Assembly: GCA_030445275.1 (NCBI GenBank)
Contig: JAUCSE010000103.1
Coordinates: forward strand, 1 to 59,028
Direction of reading: 5' to 3'
DNA from: Mucilaginibacter sp.
GTDB taxonomy: Bacteria > Bacteroidota > Bacteroidia > Sphingobacteriales > Sphingobacteriaceae
DNA length: 59,028 nucleotides
The position numbers were made by a program, and so were the translations under genes. Below the pieces are notes generated by a model that searched no databases, was not told the origin of the DNA, and was given only the letters and a program-made list of their open reading frames with translations. Below, piece after piece: positions 17,368 to 26,389 of the stretch (positions are counted from its first letter, which is position 1; the number at the start of each line of letters is the position of its first letter).

Positions 17368-17916
17368 ATGGAACCCGGCAAAGAACAAATAATGCTTACA
17401 ACTGAAAGACTACTATTCAGGCAACACACCATGGCTGATATGGATGCGTTTTGTGCCATGGAGCAGGATCCGGAAGTAAGACGTTATGTTGGTGGCAAGC
17501 CCCGTACGCGCGAGGAGGCAGAACACAGGTTTATCAACGACCCGCTGCAACCAATTGATGATCGTATGGCGGTTTGGGCCACCATACTAAAATCTGAAAA
17601 TAGATACATTGGCAGGAGTGGAGTATATCCGCATTATAAACCAGACGGCGAGATTATAAAAAACGAAGGCGCGCTCAGTTTTTACATCGCTCATGAATAC
17701 TGGGGAAACGGATTTGCCACCGAAGCCGGACGAGCATTTATACAATTTGCCTTTAACCAGCTGAAACTAAAACGCATTGTTGCCGTGGTAGAGGTTGGTA
17801 ATGATGCTTCTGTTCACATTATTAAAAAGCTGGGATTTACGCTTGTAGAAACCGAGTGTGGCCCCAGATCATTTTATCATTTTGTTCTTAAGAATGCAAG
17901 CGATAACCCACTCTAA
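17368..17916 (+). CDS. GNAT N-acetyltransferase, RimJ/RimL type
   Basis: 182 residues: LTTERLLFRQHTMADMDAFCAME, then SFYIAHEYWGNGFATEAGRAF, the acetyl-CoA pyrophosphate loop, and RIVAVVEVGNDASVHIIKKLGF. This is the protein or small-molecule N-acetyltransferase class, and the target is unknown. It lies alone between two near-identical REP-like elements in direct orientation, which is unusual and could mark a transposed segment. Confidence 0.88.
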   Translation: MEPGKEQIMLTTERLLFRQHTMADMDAFCAMEQDPEVRRYVGGKPRTREEAEHRFINDPLQPIDDRMAVWATILKSENRYIGRSGVYPHYKPDGEIIKNEGALSFYIAHEYWGNGFATEAGRAFIQFAFNQLKLKRIVAVVEVGNDASVHIIKKLGFTLVETECGPRSFYHFVLKNASDNPL

Positions 17917-17935
17917 GTATTGGAAATAATCCACT

Positions 17936-18022
17936 TGTCATGCTGAACGATAGTGAAGCATCTATTCTACAACATGCATAGCCCATTAATAGATCCTTCG
18001 CCGGCGCTCAGGATGACAATTC
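17936..18022. repeat. REP-like palindromic element, copy B
   Basis: Near-identical to copy A in the same orientation. Arms TGTCATGCTGAACGATAGTG... and ...GGCGCTCAGGATGACA. It starts 20 bases after the GNAT stop. Confidence 0.7.
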
Positions 18023-18067
18023 GGGATAGTTGTTTATGTAGAAGCACATTATATGTGTCCACCCATA

Positions 18068-19468
18068 TTAAAGTGTGTAAACCACATCTTTCTCAGGTAT
18101 AGTAACGGTATAGCCACTCTGTTCCAGATCATCAGCCAGTAATTGCATACTTTCGGCTTCGCCGTGTACCAGGAAAACGTTCTTGAGTTTTGACTTGTCC
18201 TGCTGTTTTACGTTATCCGTAAGGTCAAGATGATCACCATGAGCGCTGAGTACATCTGTTTGTTTAATAGTGGCGTAAACAGCCAATTCGCGGTCTTTAA
18301 TGTGCACTATGGAGTCGCCACGCAGTAAACGGTGACCAAGGGTGCCTTTGGCGCAGTAGCCTATAAACAGGATGGTACAATAATAATTCTGGATGTTATA
18401 GAAAAGATGATCCTGTATACGCCCGCCCTCCAGCATACCGGCTGAGGATATGATGATGCAGGGTTCGTAATAATTGGAGATCTGACGGCTATCCTTTAAA
18501 TTTTCTACATAAGTAAGGTTGTCAAATTCAAACTCGTCGCCTTTGTCTTTGTAAAACTCCTGGGCTTCCTGGTTCACCAGGCTGTGATATTTCCTGAAAA
18601 TACCGGTGGCTATGGTGGCCATCGGGCTATCAACAAAAACCTTTACCTGTGGCAGTAAGCCCTCGCTGAATATCTTGTTTAAGGAATAAACTAAGGATTG
18701 CGTACGCCCGATACTAAACGCCGGTATAATTAAACGGCCCTGCTCTTTAACGCAAGCTTTATCAATAACTTCAATGAGGGTTTGTTCAACCGATTTGCCT
18801 TTGGAGTGATAGCGGCCGCCATAGGTGGATTCTGAAACCAGGAAATCAACCGGTGGCAGCGTTTGCGGATCATCCAGTACTGGGTAGTTTTTCCTGCCGA
18901 GATCTCCGGTAAAAGCAATGGATTTTTCTTCGCCATGCTCAGTTACCTTCAATACCGCTGCTGCTGCACCTAGTAAATGACCAACTGGGATAAAGGTAAG
19001 CTCAATATTACCATTAATACGAAAAGGTCGGTTGAAACCAATAGTAACAAAACGATCAACCGTATCCATCACGTGTTTTTGCAGGTATAAAGGCTGCGGG
19101 CCTCCGCCTGAGTTGAACTTACCTCTTCCGCGTTTCCTGTTGCCTTTATGAGCCTTATTCATGAATATACTTACCGAATCGAGCAGTAATAACTCTGTCA
19201 GATCGGCGGTAGGAGGAGTGCATAGTATTTGGCCGTTAAAACCCAGCCTCACCAATGTGGGTAGATTGCCAGAATGGTCAATGTGCGCGTGAGTCAGTAT
19301 TACTACGTCAATATCTTCGGGGCGAAAAGGGAAATTCTCGTTATCCTGTATGCTGCGGTCTTTCTCGTAATCTAATCCGCAATCTACTAAAATTTTATAT
19401 CGGTCAACTTCCAGCAAATGCATGCTACCAGTTACCTGCCGGGCCGCCCCGTGTATGGTTAATTTCAT
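18068..19468 (-). CDS. MBL-fold beta-CASP metallohydrolase (RNA-processing type)
   Basis: 466 residues from ATG 19468; the longer frame would begin inside the repeat upstream. Metallo-beta-lactamase motifs VILTHAHIDHSGNLP (zinc HxHxDH), GHLLGAAAAVLKV, AFTGDLG, and the beta-CASP blocks SESTYGGRYH, FVDSPMA, IIISSAGMLEGGRI and SAHGDH. This is the CPSF73/YSH1-like class of RNA endo/exonucleases. Substrate not readable. The ABC exporter gene follows upstream on the same strand across a word-repeat gap. Confidence 0.93.
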   Translation of the reverse strand: MKLTIHGAARQVTGSMHLLEVDRYKILVDCGLDYEKDRSIQDNENFPFRPEDIDVVILTHAHIDHSGNLPTLVRLGFNGQILCTPPTADLTELLLLDSVSIFMNKAHKGNRKRGRGKFNSGGGPQPLYLQKHVMDTVDRFVTIGFNRPFRINGNIELTFIPVGHLLGAAAAVLKVTEHGEEKSIAFTGDLGRKNYPVLDDPQTLPPVDFLVSESTYGGRYHSKGKSVEQTLIEVIDKACVKEQGRLIIPAFSIGRTQSLVYSLNKIFSEGLLPQVKVFVDSPMATIATGIFRKYHSLVNQEAQEFYKDKGDEFEFDNLTYVENLKDSRQISNYYEPCIIISSAGMLEGGRIQDHLFYNIQNYYCTILFIGYCAKGTLGHRLLRGDSIVHIKDRELAVYATIKQTDVLSAHGDHLDLTDNVKQQDKSKLKNVFLVHGEAESMQLLADDLEQSGYTVTIPEKDVVYTL

Positions 19469-19475
19469 TTTTATA

Positions 19476-19569
19476 GGTCGATGGACTATGGGCAACAGAC
19501 CATAGTCTCTGCAATTCTTTTACAGTTGTAATATATTAAAATAATCGCTAAGGTCTATGGACTATTGGC
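19476..19569. repeat. CTATGGACTATGG word repeat
   Basis: GGTCGATGGACTATGGGC (19476-19493) is repeated directly at 19552-19569 (16/18). The first copy also forms a local hairpin with CCATAGTC nearby. The right copy ends six bases from the stop codon of the ABC gene. Confidence 0.55.
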
Positions 19570-19575
19570 TATTCA

Positions 19576-21408
19576 CTAATTGCTCTGCGCGTCAACTTGC
19601 AGTTGATTTAAATAACGATAAAGCCCTTGTTCATTACTGATCAGTTCCAGGTGATTGCCGCATTCAATGATCTCGCCTTTTTCCAGTACCACAATCTTAT
19701 CGGCTTCGCGTATGGTCGACAAACGGTGGGCGATGATAATAGAAGTACGATCCTTCATGAGTTCCTCTAAGGCCTCCTGAACCAGGCGTTCTGATTCTGA
19801 ATCGAGCGATGAGGTAGCCTCATCCAGTATCAATATGGACGGATTTTTTAACAAAGCCCTTGCTATGGCTATGCGCTGGCGTTGCCCACCTGATAGTTTA
19901 ACACCGCGCTCGCCTACAATGGTTTCATAAGCTTCAGGGAACGAAGTGATGAACTGGTGCGCGTTGGCCCGTTTAGCGGCCTGTATAATATCTTCTTTCG
20001 AAGCACCAAGGCGGCCGTAGGCGATGTTCTCCAATATCGATCCGCCAAATAGTATTACATCCTGGGGTACAATAGCTACCTGGTTACGGATATCGGTAAT
20101 AGAAAAATCAGACGCAGGCCTGCCATCAAACAAAATACCACCACTTTGCGGATGATAAAATTGCAATATCAGGGAAGCCATGGTTGATTTACCAGAGCCG
20201 CTTGGCCCTACAATAGCCACCTTTTGCCCGGCATCAGCATTAAACGAAATGCCTTTTAAAACGGTAAGCTCTGAACGTGAAGGATAGGCGAAAACAACAT
20301 TTTCAAAAGCCAGATCACCTTTTATCGGCTGATCAACCCTGTTGTTGCTCTCAACCATAGATATATCTTCACCTTTTTCTGATAGTATCTCTAATACTCG
20401 CTCACTTGCACCCACTGCTTTTTGCAGGTTGGCATACAGGTCAGGAAAAGTACCCATAGCGGCGCCGACGAATATGGAATACATGATAAATGTGGTCAGA
20501 TCGCCCACCAGAATTTCGTGGTTGCTTACCAGTACTGAGCCATACCATATTACACCCACAAATGTCCCGAATAGACAAAATACAATGAATGATGCGAATA
20601 TGCCGCGGAATTTGGCACCTTTTACGGCAATATTTACTACGGCTCGTAAAATTTTATCATAACGGGTGGCTTCATAAGCTTCGTTTACAAAGGCTTTCAC
20701 ATTGGCAATACCCTGCAGCGTTTCTTCAACTATGGTGTTTGATTCGGCCAGTTTATCCTGTGCCTGGCGTGATAGTTTACGTATAAACCTCCCAAAAATC
20801 ACAGCAAACCCTACCAAAAAAGGTAATATGGCCAGCAAAGCAAGCGTTAACTTAACTGAAACTACGGTTAATAAAATAACACTGCCCACCATGATCACCA
20901 GCTGCCTGATAATTTCGGCAAAGGTGGTGGTAAGCGTATCCTGTATTTGCGACAGATCGGCTGATATACGGCTGTTTAACTCACCAACCCGGCGATTGGC
21001 AAAAAAGTTCATGGGTAAGGTGATCAACTTAAAATAAGTATCGCGCCTGATATCGGCCAATGATTTTTCAGCAACCTGAACAAACCAAACCACCCTGAAA
21101 AATGATACAAAAGCTTGTCCGAATAGCAATACAAAGCCAGCGAGAGCTATCATGTTTAAGCTATGCGGCAGGTAGCTGTTTGGATATTTGCCCTGTGCAG
21201 CATCAATCAAAGCGCCCAGTATTTTGGGGAAAGCCAGGCCAACCAGGCTTGATATGAATAAAAATATCAGTCCTGCTATAAATTTTCCTCTGTAAGGTTT
21301 TATGTAACTGAGCAGCTTACGTATGTTTTGTATGCTCTGCCTGTTAATTTTTGCTTTGGGTAATTCCGTTTCTGCTTTAGCGCCACTATTCAGTCGTCCT
21401 CTTGCCAT
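19576..21408 (-). CDS. MsbA-type ABC exporter, fused permease-ATPase
   Basis: 610 residues: six membrane spans in the N-terminal half, then a nucleotide-binding domain. Walker A GPSGSGKST, Q-loop VPQDVILFGGSILENIAYG, signature LSGGQRQRIAIARALL, Walker B ILILDEATSSLD, switch IIIAHRLSTI. Homodimeric half-exporters of this kind move lipids (MsbA), peptides or drugs. In a Gram-negative Bacteroidota a lipid A or drug role is plausible but not decided by the sequence. Confidence 0.93.
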   Translation of the reverse strand: MARGRLNSGAKAETELPKAKINRQSIQNIRKLLSYIKPYRGKFIAGLIFLFISSLVGLAFPKILGALIDAAQGKYPNSYLPHSLNMIALAGFVLLFGQAFVSFFRVVWFVQVAEKSLADIRRDTYFKLITLPMNFFANRRVGELNSRISADLSQIQDTLTTTFAEIIRQLVIMVGSVILLTVVSVKLTLALLAILPFLVGFAVIFGRFIRKLSRQAQDKLAESNTIVEETLQGIANVKAFVNEAYEATRYDKILRAVVNIAVKGAKFRGIFASFIVFCLFGTFVGVIWYGSVLVSNHEILVGDLTTFIMYSIFVGAAMGTFPDLYANLQKAVGASERVLEILSEKGEDISMVESNNRVDQPIKGDLAFENVVFAYPSRSELTVLKGISFNADAGQKVAIVGPSGSGKSTMASLILQFYHPQSGGILFDGRPASDFSITDIRNQVAIVPQDVILFGGSILENIAYGRLGASKEDIIQAAKRANAHQFITSFPEAYETIVGERGVKLSGGQRQRIAIARALLKNPSILILDEATSSLDSESERLVQEALEELMKDRTSIIIAHRLSTIREADKIVVLEKGEIIECGNHLELISNEQGLYRYLNQLQVDAQSN

Positions 21409-21437
21409 GTATGCGTTTAATAGTTATAGGTGCGAAA

Positions 21438-21959
21438 TTACACCTTAACTTTACTTTTTTTGTTTAAAAGAAATAAAATTGACGCAAGCATGAGAACAAT
21501 TACAATAATATAAATACCGCGCCAGGTTTCTTTGTGCTCTATATTCTTTTTTAAAGCTATATTCTGCTGTCGCAACTTATTAATAGTGTTCATGAAACCA
21601 AGATTAATGTCCTCGGCCTCTTTTGAATGGTTTTGTATCTGCCTTTGCTGGAAGGCCCGGTATTCGAGCAGTATTTTAAGTTCCTTATAAATGTTATCGT
21701 CTGTTTTAACTATATCCATCAGGATATCGTTCGAACGACGTATGTCGCTTTTTGTTTGGAGGCCAAATATACCGGTATGTTCGTTCAAACTTTGACTGTA
21801 TTGCCCAAACCTTAGTTTGCGCGCATCAAGCATGCTGTTTATCTTTTTTCGCTGCAATTGGTAGGCAATAGAGTCGGCACTAATTTGTGTGCCGGTTTGC
21901 GCGCAGGCAACGCCGATGCTAAGTAAACAGATGATGCCGATCAGGGTAAATTTCTTCAT
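21438..21959 (-). CDS. Secreted helical protein with C-terminal anchor, unknown
   Basis: 173 residues: signal peptide (MKKFTLIGIICLLSIGVACA), a long charged helical middle likely to form a coiled coil, and a membrane span near the C-terminus (IYIIVIVLMLASILFLL) with a basic tail. The topology places the coiled coil in the periplasm. No family recognised. It lies 9 bases after the SAM hydrolase gene on the same strand, and 29 bases ahead of the ABC exporter, so the three may be one operon. Confidence 0.7.
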   Translation of the reverse strand: MKKFTLIGIICLLSIGVACAQTGTQISADSIAYQLQRKKINSMLDARKLRFGQYSQSLNEHTGIFGLQTKSDIRRSNDILMDIVKTDDNIYKELKILLEYRAFQQRQIQNHSKEAEDINLGFMNTINKLRQQNIALKKNIEHKETWRGIYIIVIVLMLASILFLLNKKSKVKV

Positions 21960-21968
21960 GTGTAAAAT

Positions 21969-22745
21969 TTATTGAAATTCAATGATCACCTTATCATTAA
22001 GGTTCAATCCTAATAAACCGCTTGCGTTGCCTTTATTGATAGCTATTTCCAGGTGATCACTTATACCAAACAAGCATAACTTTTCGCCAACAGGTACCTC
22101 ATTATAATGCCAGCTTAAATGGTTGATGGTTTCGTTCCGTTTAAAGTTTAATACAAACCGCCGACCCTGTTGTACTTTATTAAAAAACTCCTTGGTGATA
22201 TTGGTTATTACATTCTGAAACGAATCGATATAGATAACCACGCCCTTGATCATGTTTTTTTCAATAACAGGCTGCAAATTCATTTTGTTTTCGATGTCAT
22301 GGATAGGGATGCCGATCTCCGTAAGTTTACCACCCTGCGCCAGATGGCAGGCGGCCTTAACAAAAATATCGGCCAGTGGAAAATGCAAAAACTTAAGGTC
22401 CTGCATAATGTTTATCTCTACAATTTCTTCGGGCTCTGCATCAAACATCAGCGAAAAAATGCCATTATCGGCACCCACAAAATAATGTTTTTTATATCTT
22501 ACAGCAAGGTATTTGGTATGATCGCTGTAAACAGTGTCAATACCAATAAGGTGCACCGTATCATCAGGAAAGTAATAAAAGCTGTTTTTTAGTATAAAGG
22601 CAGCCTGCTGAATGTTAAAGGCAGCAACACAATTGGTAATATCAACAATATTCACTGTAGGCAACAATTTGTAGATGCTGCCCTTCAATGCAGCCTGGTA
22701 AATATCTTTATCGCCCAAATCAGTAGTTAATGTTATTATTGCCAT
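21969..22745 (-). CDS. SAM hydroxide adenosyltransferase (DUF62 family)
   Basis: 258 residues. ITLTTDLGDKDIYQAALKG and the following Asp-rich N-terminus, YFVGADNGIFSLMF, and the C-terminal LCLFGISDHLEIAINKGNAS match the fluorinase-like SAM hydrolases, which split S-adenosylmethionine to adenosine and methionine using water. The biological purpose is still unclear. Cytoplasmic. Divergent from phoH across 100 AT-rich bases. Confidence 0.9.
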   Translation of the reverse strand: MAIITLTTDLGDKDIYQAALKGSIYKLLPTVNIVDITNCVAAFNIQQAAFILKNSFYYFPDDTVHLIGIDTVYSDHTKYLAVRYKKHYFVGADNGIFSLMFDAEPEEIVEINIMQDLKFLHFPLADIFVKAACHLAQGGKLTEIGIPIHDIENKMNLQPVIEKNMIKGVVIYIDSFQNVITNITKEFFNKVQQGRRFVLNFKRNETINHLSWHYNEVPVGEKLCLFGISDHLEIAINKGNASGLLGLNLNDKVIIEFQ

Positions 22746-22846
22746 TAATTTTATAATATTTATTGCTAATCTTGTAGTAGCATTTGAAGCTACAAATATT
22801 CAATTTTTAATTCATAAAAATCTGTAACTAAAAAATCAAATTAGTA

Positions 22847-23809
22847 TTGAACGAACTAAAGTTATCAATTGAAAACGTAAACCCGGCAGTATTGTGGGGG
22901 CCAAATAATGATCATTTTGAGATCATTAAGAAACAATATCCTAAGCTTAAAATAGTTGCACGTGGCAGCGAAGTTAAAATTCTGGGTGATGATCACGAAC
23001 TGAATATTTTTCAGGAAAAATTCGATCATCTGCTGCAACATGTAGAAAAATTCGAAAACCTGAACATTACCGACCTTGAGCGTATCCTCGGGTCAAAGAC
23101 TACAACTACGTCATCAACAGATCAGACAACAACTGATAAATTTGCCAGCGGCGAAGTGATTGTATTTGGGCCCAATGGCTTAATGGTTAAGGCGCGTACC
23201 GCTAACCAACGCAAAATGGTGGATAGTATCAATCAAAGCGATATACTTTTTGCCATCGGGCCAGCAGGTACCGGTAAAACTTATACTGCTGTTGCTTTGG
23301 CTGTGAGGGCGCTCAAAAACAAAGAAATTAAACGTATTATTTTAACCAGGCCGGCTGTGGAGGCAGGGGAGAACCTTGGGTTTTTACCGGGTGACCTGAA
23401 AGAAAAGATCGATCCTTATTTAAGGCCTTTGTACGATGCCCTTGATGATATGATCCCGGCTGAGAAATTAAAATTTTACCTGGAGAACCGTACCATTGAG
23501 ATAGCGCCACTGGCATTTATGCGTGGCCGTACGCTGGATAATTGTTTTGTGATATTGGATGAGGCACAAAATGCCACCGATATGCAACTCAAGATGTTCC
23601 TGACCCGTATGGGGCCATCGGCTAAGTTTATTGTTACAGGCGATGTTACACAGATAGATTTGCCTAAAAAGCAGCAATCAGGCTTACATACCGCCCTGCG
23701 CATATTAACCGATATTAAAGGAATTGAAATTGTTTACCTGAGCGGTGAAGACGTAGTAAGGCACAAACTGGTACGTAAAATACTGGAGGCTTACGGAGAT
23801 ATACAATAA
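22847..23809 (+). CDS. PhoH-family ATPase
   Basis: 320 residues with an N-terminal KH-like region and a RecA-like ATPase: Walker A GPAGTGKTYTA and Walker B CFVILDEAQNATDMQLKMFLTR. PhoH/YbeZ proteins act in rRNA maturation and ribosome quality control, often with YbeY, which is not nearby here. No in-frame ATG lies upstream before a stop (TAA at 22829); TTG at 22847 is the best start and gives the expected N-terminus. Confidence 0.93.
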   Translation: MNELKLSIENVNPAVLWGPNNDHFEIIKKQYPKLKIVARGSEVKILGDDHELNIFQEKFDHLLQHVEKFENLNITDLERILGSKTTTTSSTDQTTTDKFASGEVIVFGPNGLMVKARTANQRKMVDSINQSDILFAIGPAGTGKTYTAVALAVRALKNKEIKRIILTRPAVEAGENLGFLPGDLKEKIDPYLRPLYDALDDMIPAEKLKFYLENRTIEIAPLAFMRGRTLDNCFVILDEAQNATDMQLKMFLTRMGPSAKFIVTGDVTQIDLPKKQQSGLHTALRILTDIKGIEIVYLSGEDVVRHKLVRKILEAYGDIQ

Positions 23810-23812
23810 AAA

Positions 23813-23955
23813 AGATATGAGATATTAGATGTGAGATATGAGACGCTTTAATTACGTGTGTCATATCTCACATTTTATATCTGGAGTTGACGGATTGAGG
23901 TATAGAGTTTTGGCTAGCTTTTAGTCTCAAATCTCATATCTCACATCTCAAATCT
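23813..23955. repeat. GAGATATGAGATGTGAG word hairpin
   Basis: Arms 23813-23844 and 23924-23955 are inverted with 27/32 matches and no gap. A third partial copy (TCATATCTCACATTTTATATCT) lies between them. The left arm starts four bases after the phoH stop, and the right arm ends seven bases before the purC ATG, so the unit fills the gap between the two genes. Confidence 0.65.
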
Positions 23956-23962
23956 AAAACCA

Positions 23963-24907
23963 ATGAACGCAATAAAAGAAACACATTTTAACTTACCGGG
24001 CCAAACTAATTACTATAAAGGCAAGGTACGTGATGTTTATACTATAAATAATAAATACCTGGCCATGGTGGTTACCGACCGTATTTCGGCCTTTGACGTA
24101 GTGCTGCCGGAGCCTATTCCATATAAAGGGCAAGTGCTTAACCAGATAGCTGCCCGTTTTTTGGAGGCTACTGCCGATATTGTACCAAACTGGGTTATAT
24201 CAGTTCCTGATCCGAGTGTTACCATTGGCCGTATTTGCGAACCATTTAAGGTAGAGATGGTGATACGTGGTTATTTAGCAGGGCATGCCTGGCGCGAATA
24301 CAGTGCTGGTAAAAGGCAGGTTTGCGGCGAAAACTTACCCGAAGGTTTAAAGGAGAATGATATACTACCTGAACCCATTATAACACCTACCACCAAAGCC
24401 TCAGTAGGGCATGACGAGGATATATCAAGAGCAGAGATACTGAAACAAAACATTGTATCGGCTGATGATTATGCAAAACTGGAGGACTATACTAAAGCCT
24501 TGTTTAAACGCGGAACAGAGATAGCTGCAAAACAGGGATTGATATTAGTTGATACCAAGTATGAATTTGGTAAAATTGATGGTCAGATCTATTTGATCGA
24601 TGAGATACATACGCCCGATTCGTCCAGATATTTTTATAAAGAAGGTTATGAGGAGCGTCAGCAAAAAGGCGAGCCACAAAAACAACTATCAAAAGAGTTT
24701 GTACGTAAATGGCTTATTGAAAATGGTTTTCAGGGTAAAGACGGACAGGTTGTACCTGTAATGACGGCTGATATTGTGAAATCAATATCAGAGCGTTATA
24801 TTGAACTGTACGAACAGATTATTGGCGAAACGTTTGTAAAGTCCGATAATGCAAGCGTATTAGATAGGGTAGAAGCCGGAATTAAACAGGCGTTGGCAAA
24901 TATGTAA
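23963..24907 (+). CDS. purC: Phosphoribosylaminoimidazole-succinocarboxamide synthase
   Basis: Joins CAIR to aspartate in purine synthesis. 314 residues, the longer form usual in Bacteroidota. YKGKVRDVYTINNKYLAMVVTDRISAFDVVLP and EMVIRGYLAGHAWREY are the nucleotide and substrate loops; LVDTKYEFGKIDGQIYLIDEIHTPDSSRY is the conserved C-terminal motif. No other pur gene is nearby. Confidence 0.97.
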   Translation: MNAIKETHFNLPGQTNYYKGKVRDVYTINNKYLAMVVTDRISAFDVVLPEPIPYKGQVLNQIAARFLEATADIVPNWVISVPDPSVTIGRICEPFKVEMVIRGYLAGHAWREYSAGKRQVCGENLPEGLKENDILPEPIITPTTKASVGHDEDISRAEILKQNIVSADDYAKLEDYTKALFKRGTEIAAKQGLILVDTKYEFGKIDGQIYLIDEIHTPDSSRYFYKEGYEERQQKGEPQKQLSKEFVRKWLIENGFQGKDGQVVPVMTADIVKSISERYIELYEQIIGETFVKSDNASVLDRVEAGIKQALANM

Positions 24908-24960
24908 TTTTTAATTACACATAAAATAATCTTATCTTAGCTCTCTAATTATTAATAAGA

Positions 24961-25338
24961 ATGAAATTCACTGTCGATAAACACGAGAAATATATTTTAG
25001 TGAAACTTAATGAGTCAAAACTGAACTCGTTGGTTACACCTCAATTAAAGTCCGAGTTAATATTGATCAATACTGAAGGTCAGCGAAATATAATTCTTGA
25101 TCTTTCACAGGTAAAATTTGCAGATTCTTCGGGTTTAAGTAGCTTACTGGTAGGTCATCGTTTGTGTAAAAATGCTTCAGGTTTATTTATCCTGGCAAGT
25201 TTAAATGACGCGGTTGCCCGTCTGGTTACCATATCACAATTGGATAATGTATTGAACATTGTTCCTACAGCCGAAGAAGGCATCGATCTTATTTTCATGG
25301 AAGAGATTGAAAAAGAACTGAAAAAAGAAGCAAGATAA
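24961..25338 (+). CDS. STAS-domain protein, anti-anti-sigma type
   Basis: 125 residues. VKFADSSGLSSLLVGHRL contains the Ser-Ser-Gly-Leu at the STAS phosphorylation site. Such proteins bind an anti-sigma kinase and release a sigma factor when unphosphorylated. No kinase or phosphatase is adjacent, so the partner is elsewhere. Twenty-two bases before rnz, on the same strand; the pairing with RNase Z looks like an operon. Confidence 0.88.
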   Translation: MKFTVDKHEKYILVKLNESKLNSLVTPQLKSELILINTEGQRNIILDLSQVKFADSSGLSSLLVGHRLCKNASGLFILASLNDAVARLVTISQLDNVLNIVPTAEEGIDLIFMEEIEKELKKEAR

Positions 25339-25360
25339 CCCTTATGATTGTTTACCCTGT

Positions 25361-26275
25361 ATGAAATTTGAGGTAACAATACTGGGAAGCAGTTCTGCTA
25401 CACCTATTTTTAACAGAAATCCTACAGCACAGGCGCTCAATATCAACGAGCACCTGTACTTAATTGACTGCGGCGAAGGTACTCAACAACAAATGCTGCG
25501 GTTTGATATAAAAGCCAGCCGTATTGATTATATATTTATAAGTCATCTTCACGGCGATCATTACCTGGGGTTGGTTGGTTTACTATCATCTATGCATCTT
25601 AACGGGCGCAAAAAGCCTCTTTATCTTTTTGGACCTCCGCATTTAATGGAAATTATTGATTTGCAATTAAAGTATTCAGAAACTACATTGCATTTCCCAT
25701 TGGAGTTTACGGTTACCAATGCTAAAAAAGCAGAAGTGATTGTAAACAACAACGATATCATTATAGAAACCATACCGCTTGATCATCGTATTGATTGCAC
25801 TGGGTTTATTTTCAAAGAAAAAAAGCGTTTACGGAAGCTGGTTAAAGAAAAACTCGATGAGTTAAATATCCCGGCAGAGTATTATACCGCACTTAAAAAA
25901 GGTAATGATTATACCGCGGCAAATGGTGTAGTATATAAAAACGATACTTTAACTACCGATTCGGCTGCTCCAAAAGCTTATGCTTATTGTTCAGATACCT
26001 TGTATAATGAACAATATTTTGATCAGATCAATAATGTTACATTGCTTTACCATGAAGCCACGTTTTTAAATGATATGCTTGACAGGGCAAATGATACACA
26101 CCATACTACAGCTTTGCAGGCAGCACAAATAGCCTTAAAAACCAATGCTAAAAGGTTACTGATAGGGCACTTTTCGGCCAGATATAAAACTTTGAATGAG
26201 TTGCTTGAAGAGGCCCGAAGCGTTTTTCCTGAAACCGAACTGGCTATTGAAGGAAAAACATTTAGCATTGAATAG
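25361..26275 (+). CDS. rnz: Ribonuclease Z
   Basis: Metallo-beta-lactamase fold enzyme that trims tRNA 3' ends. 304 residues, normal for RNase Z short form. Motifs: LIDCGEGTQQQMLR, FISHLHGDHYLGL, IDCTGFIFKEK, LYHEATF and DTHHTTALQAAQIA, ending LLIGHFSARY. Of interest because many tRNAs here would need 3' processing; tRNA-Ser in this window encodes CCA. Confidence 0.96.
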   Translation: MKFEVTILGSSSATPIFNRNPTAQALNINEHLYLIDCGEGTQQQMLRFDIKASRIDYIFISHLHGDHYLGLVGLLSSMHLNGRKKPLYLFGPPHLMEIIDLQLKYSETTLHFPLEFTVTNAKKAEVIVNNNDIIIETIPLDHRIDCTGFIFKEKKRLRKLVKEKLDELNIPAEYYTALKKGNDYTAANGVVYKNDTLTTDSAAPKAYAYCSDTLYNEQYFDQINNVTLLYHEATFLNDMLDRANDTHHTTALQAAQIALKTNAKRLLIGHFSARYKTLNELLEEARSVFPETELAIEGKTFSIE

Positions 26276-26276
26276 G

Positions 26277-26385
26277 GGGACAAGAGACAAGAATCAAGAT
26301 ATCTGAACAGAAAAAAGCCAGTGGTAATCACTGGCTTTTTTTTATTATATGAGAATTTTTTGTCTTGTTTCTACTCTCTTGACTC
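26277..26385. terminator. Bidirectional terminator inside a word-repeat pair
   Basis: A strong 13-bp hairpin with A and T runs on both sides (26311-26323/26329-26341) lies between convergent rnz and the MlaD gene. It is bracketed by inverted GACAAGAGACAAG words (26277-26300 and 26362-26385, 18/24). The arms start at 2 and 5 bases from the two stop codons. Confidence 0.8.
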
Positions 26386-26389
26386 TAAA

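Noticed and set aside
19469..19495. Longer N-terminus of the MBL hydrolase
   Set aside because: The extra nine codons fall within the word repeat and are not conserved-looking; ATG 19468 gives the family start.
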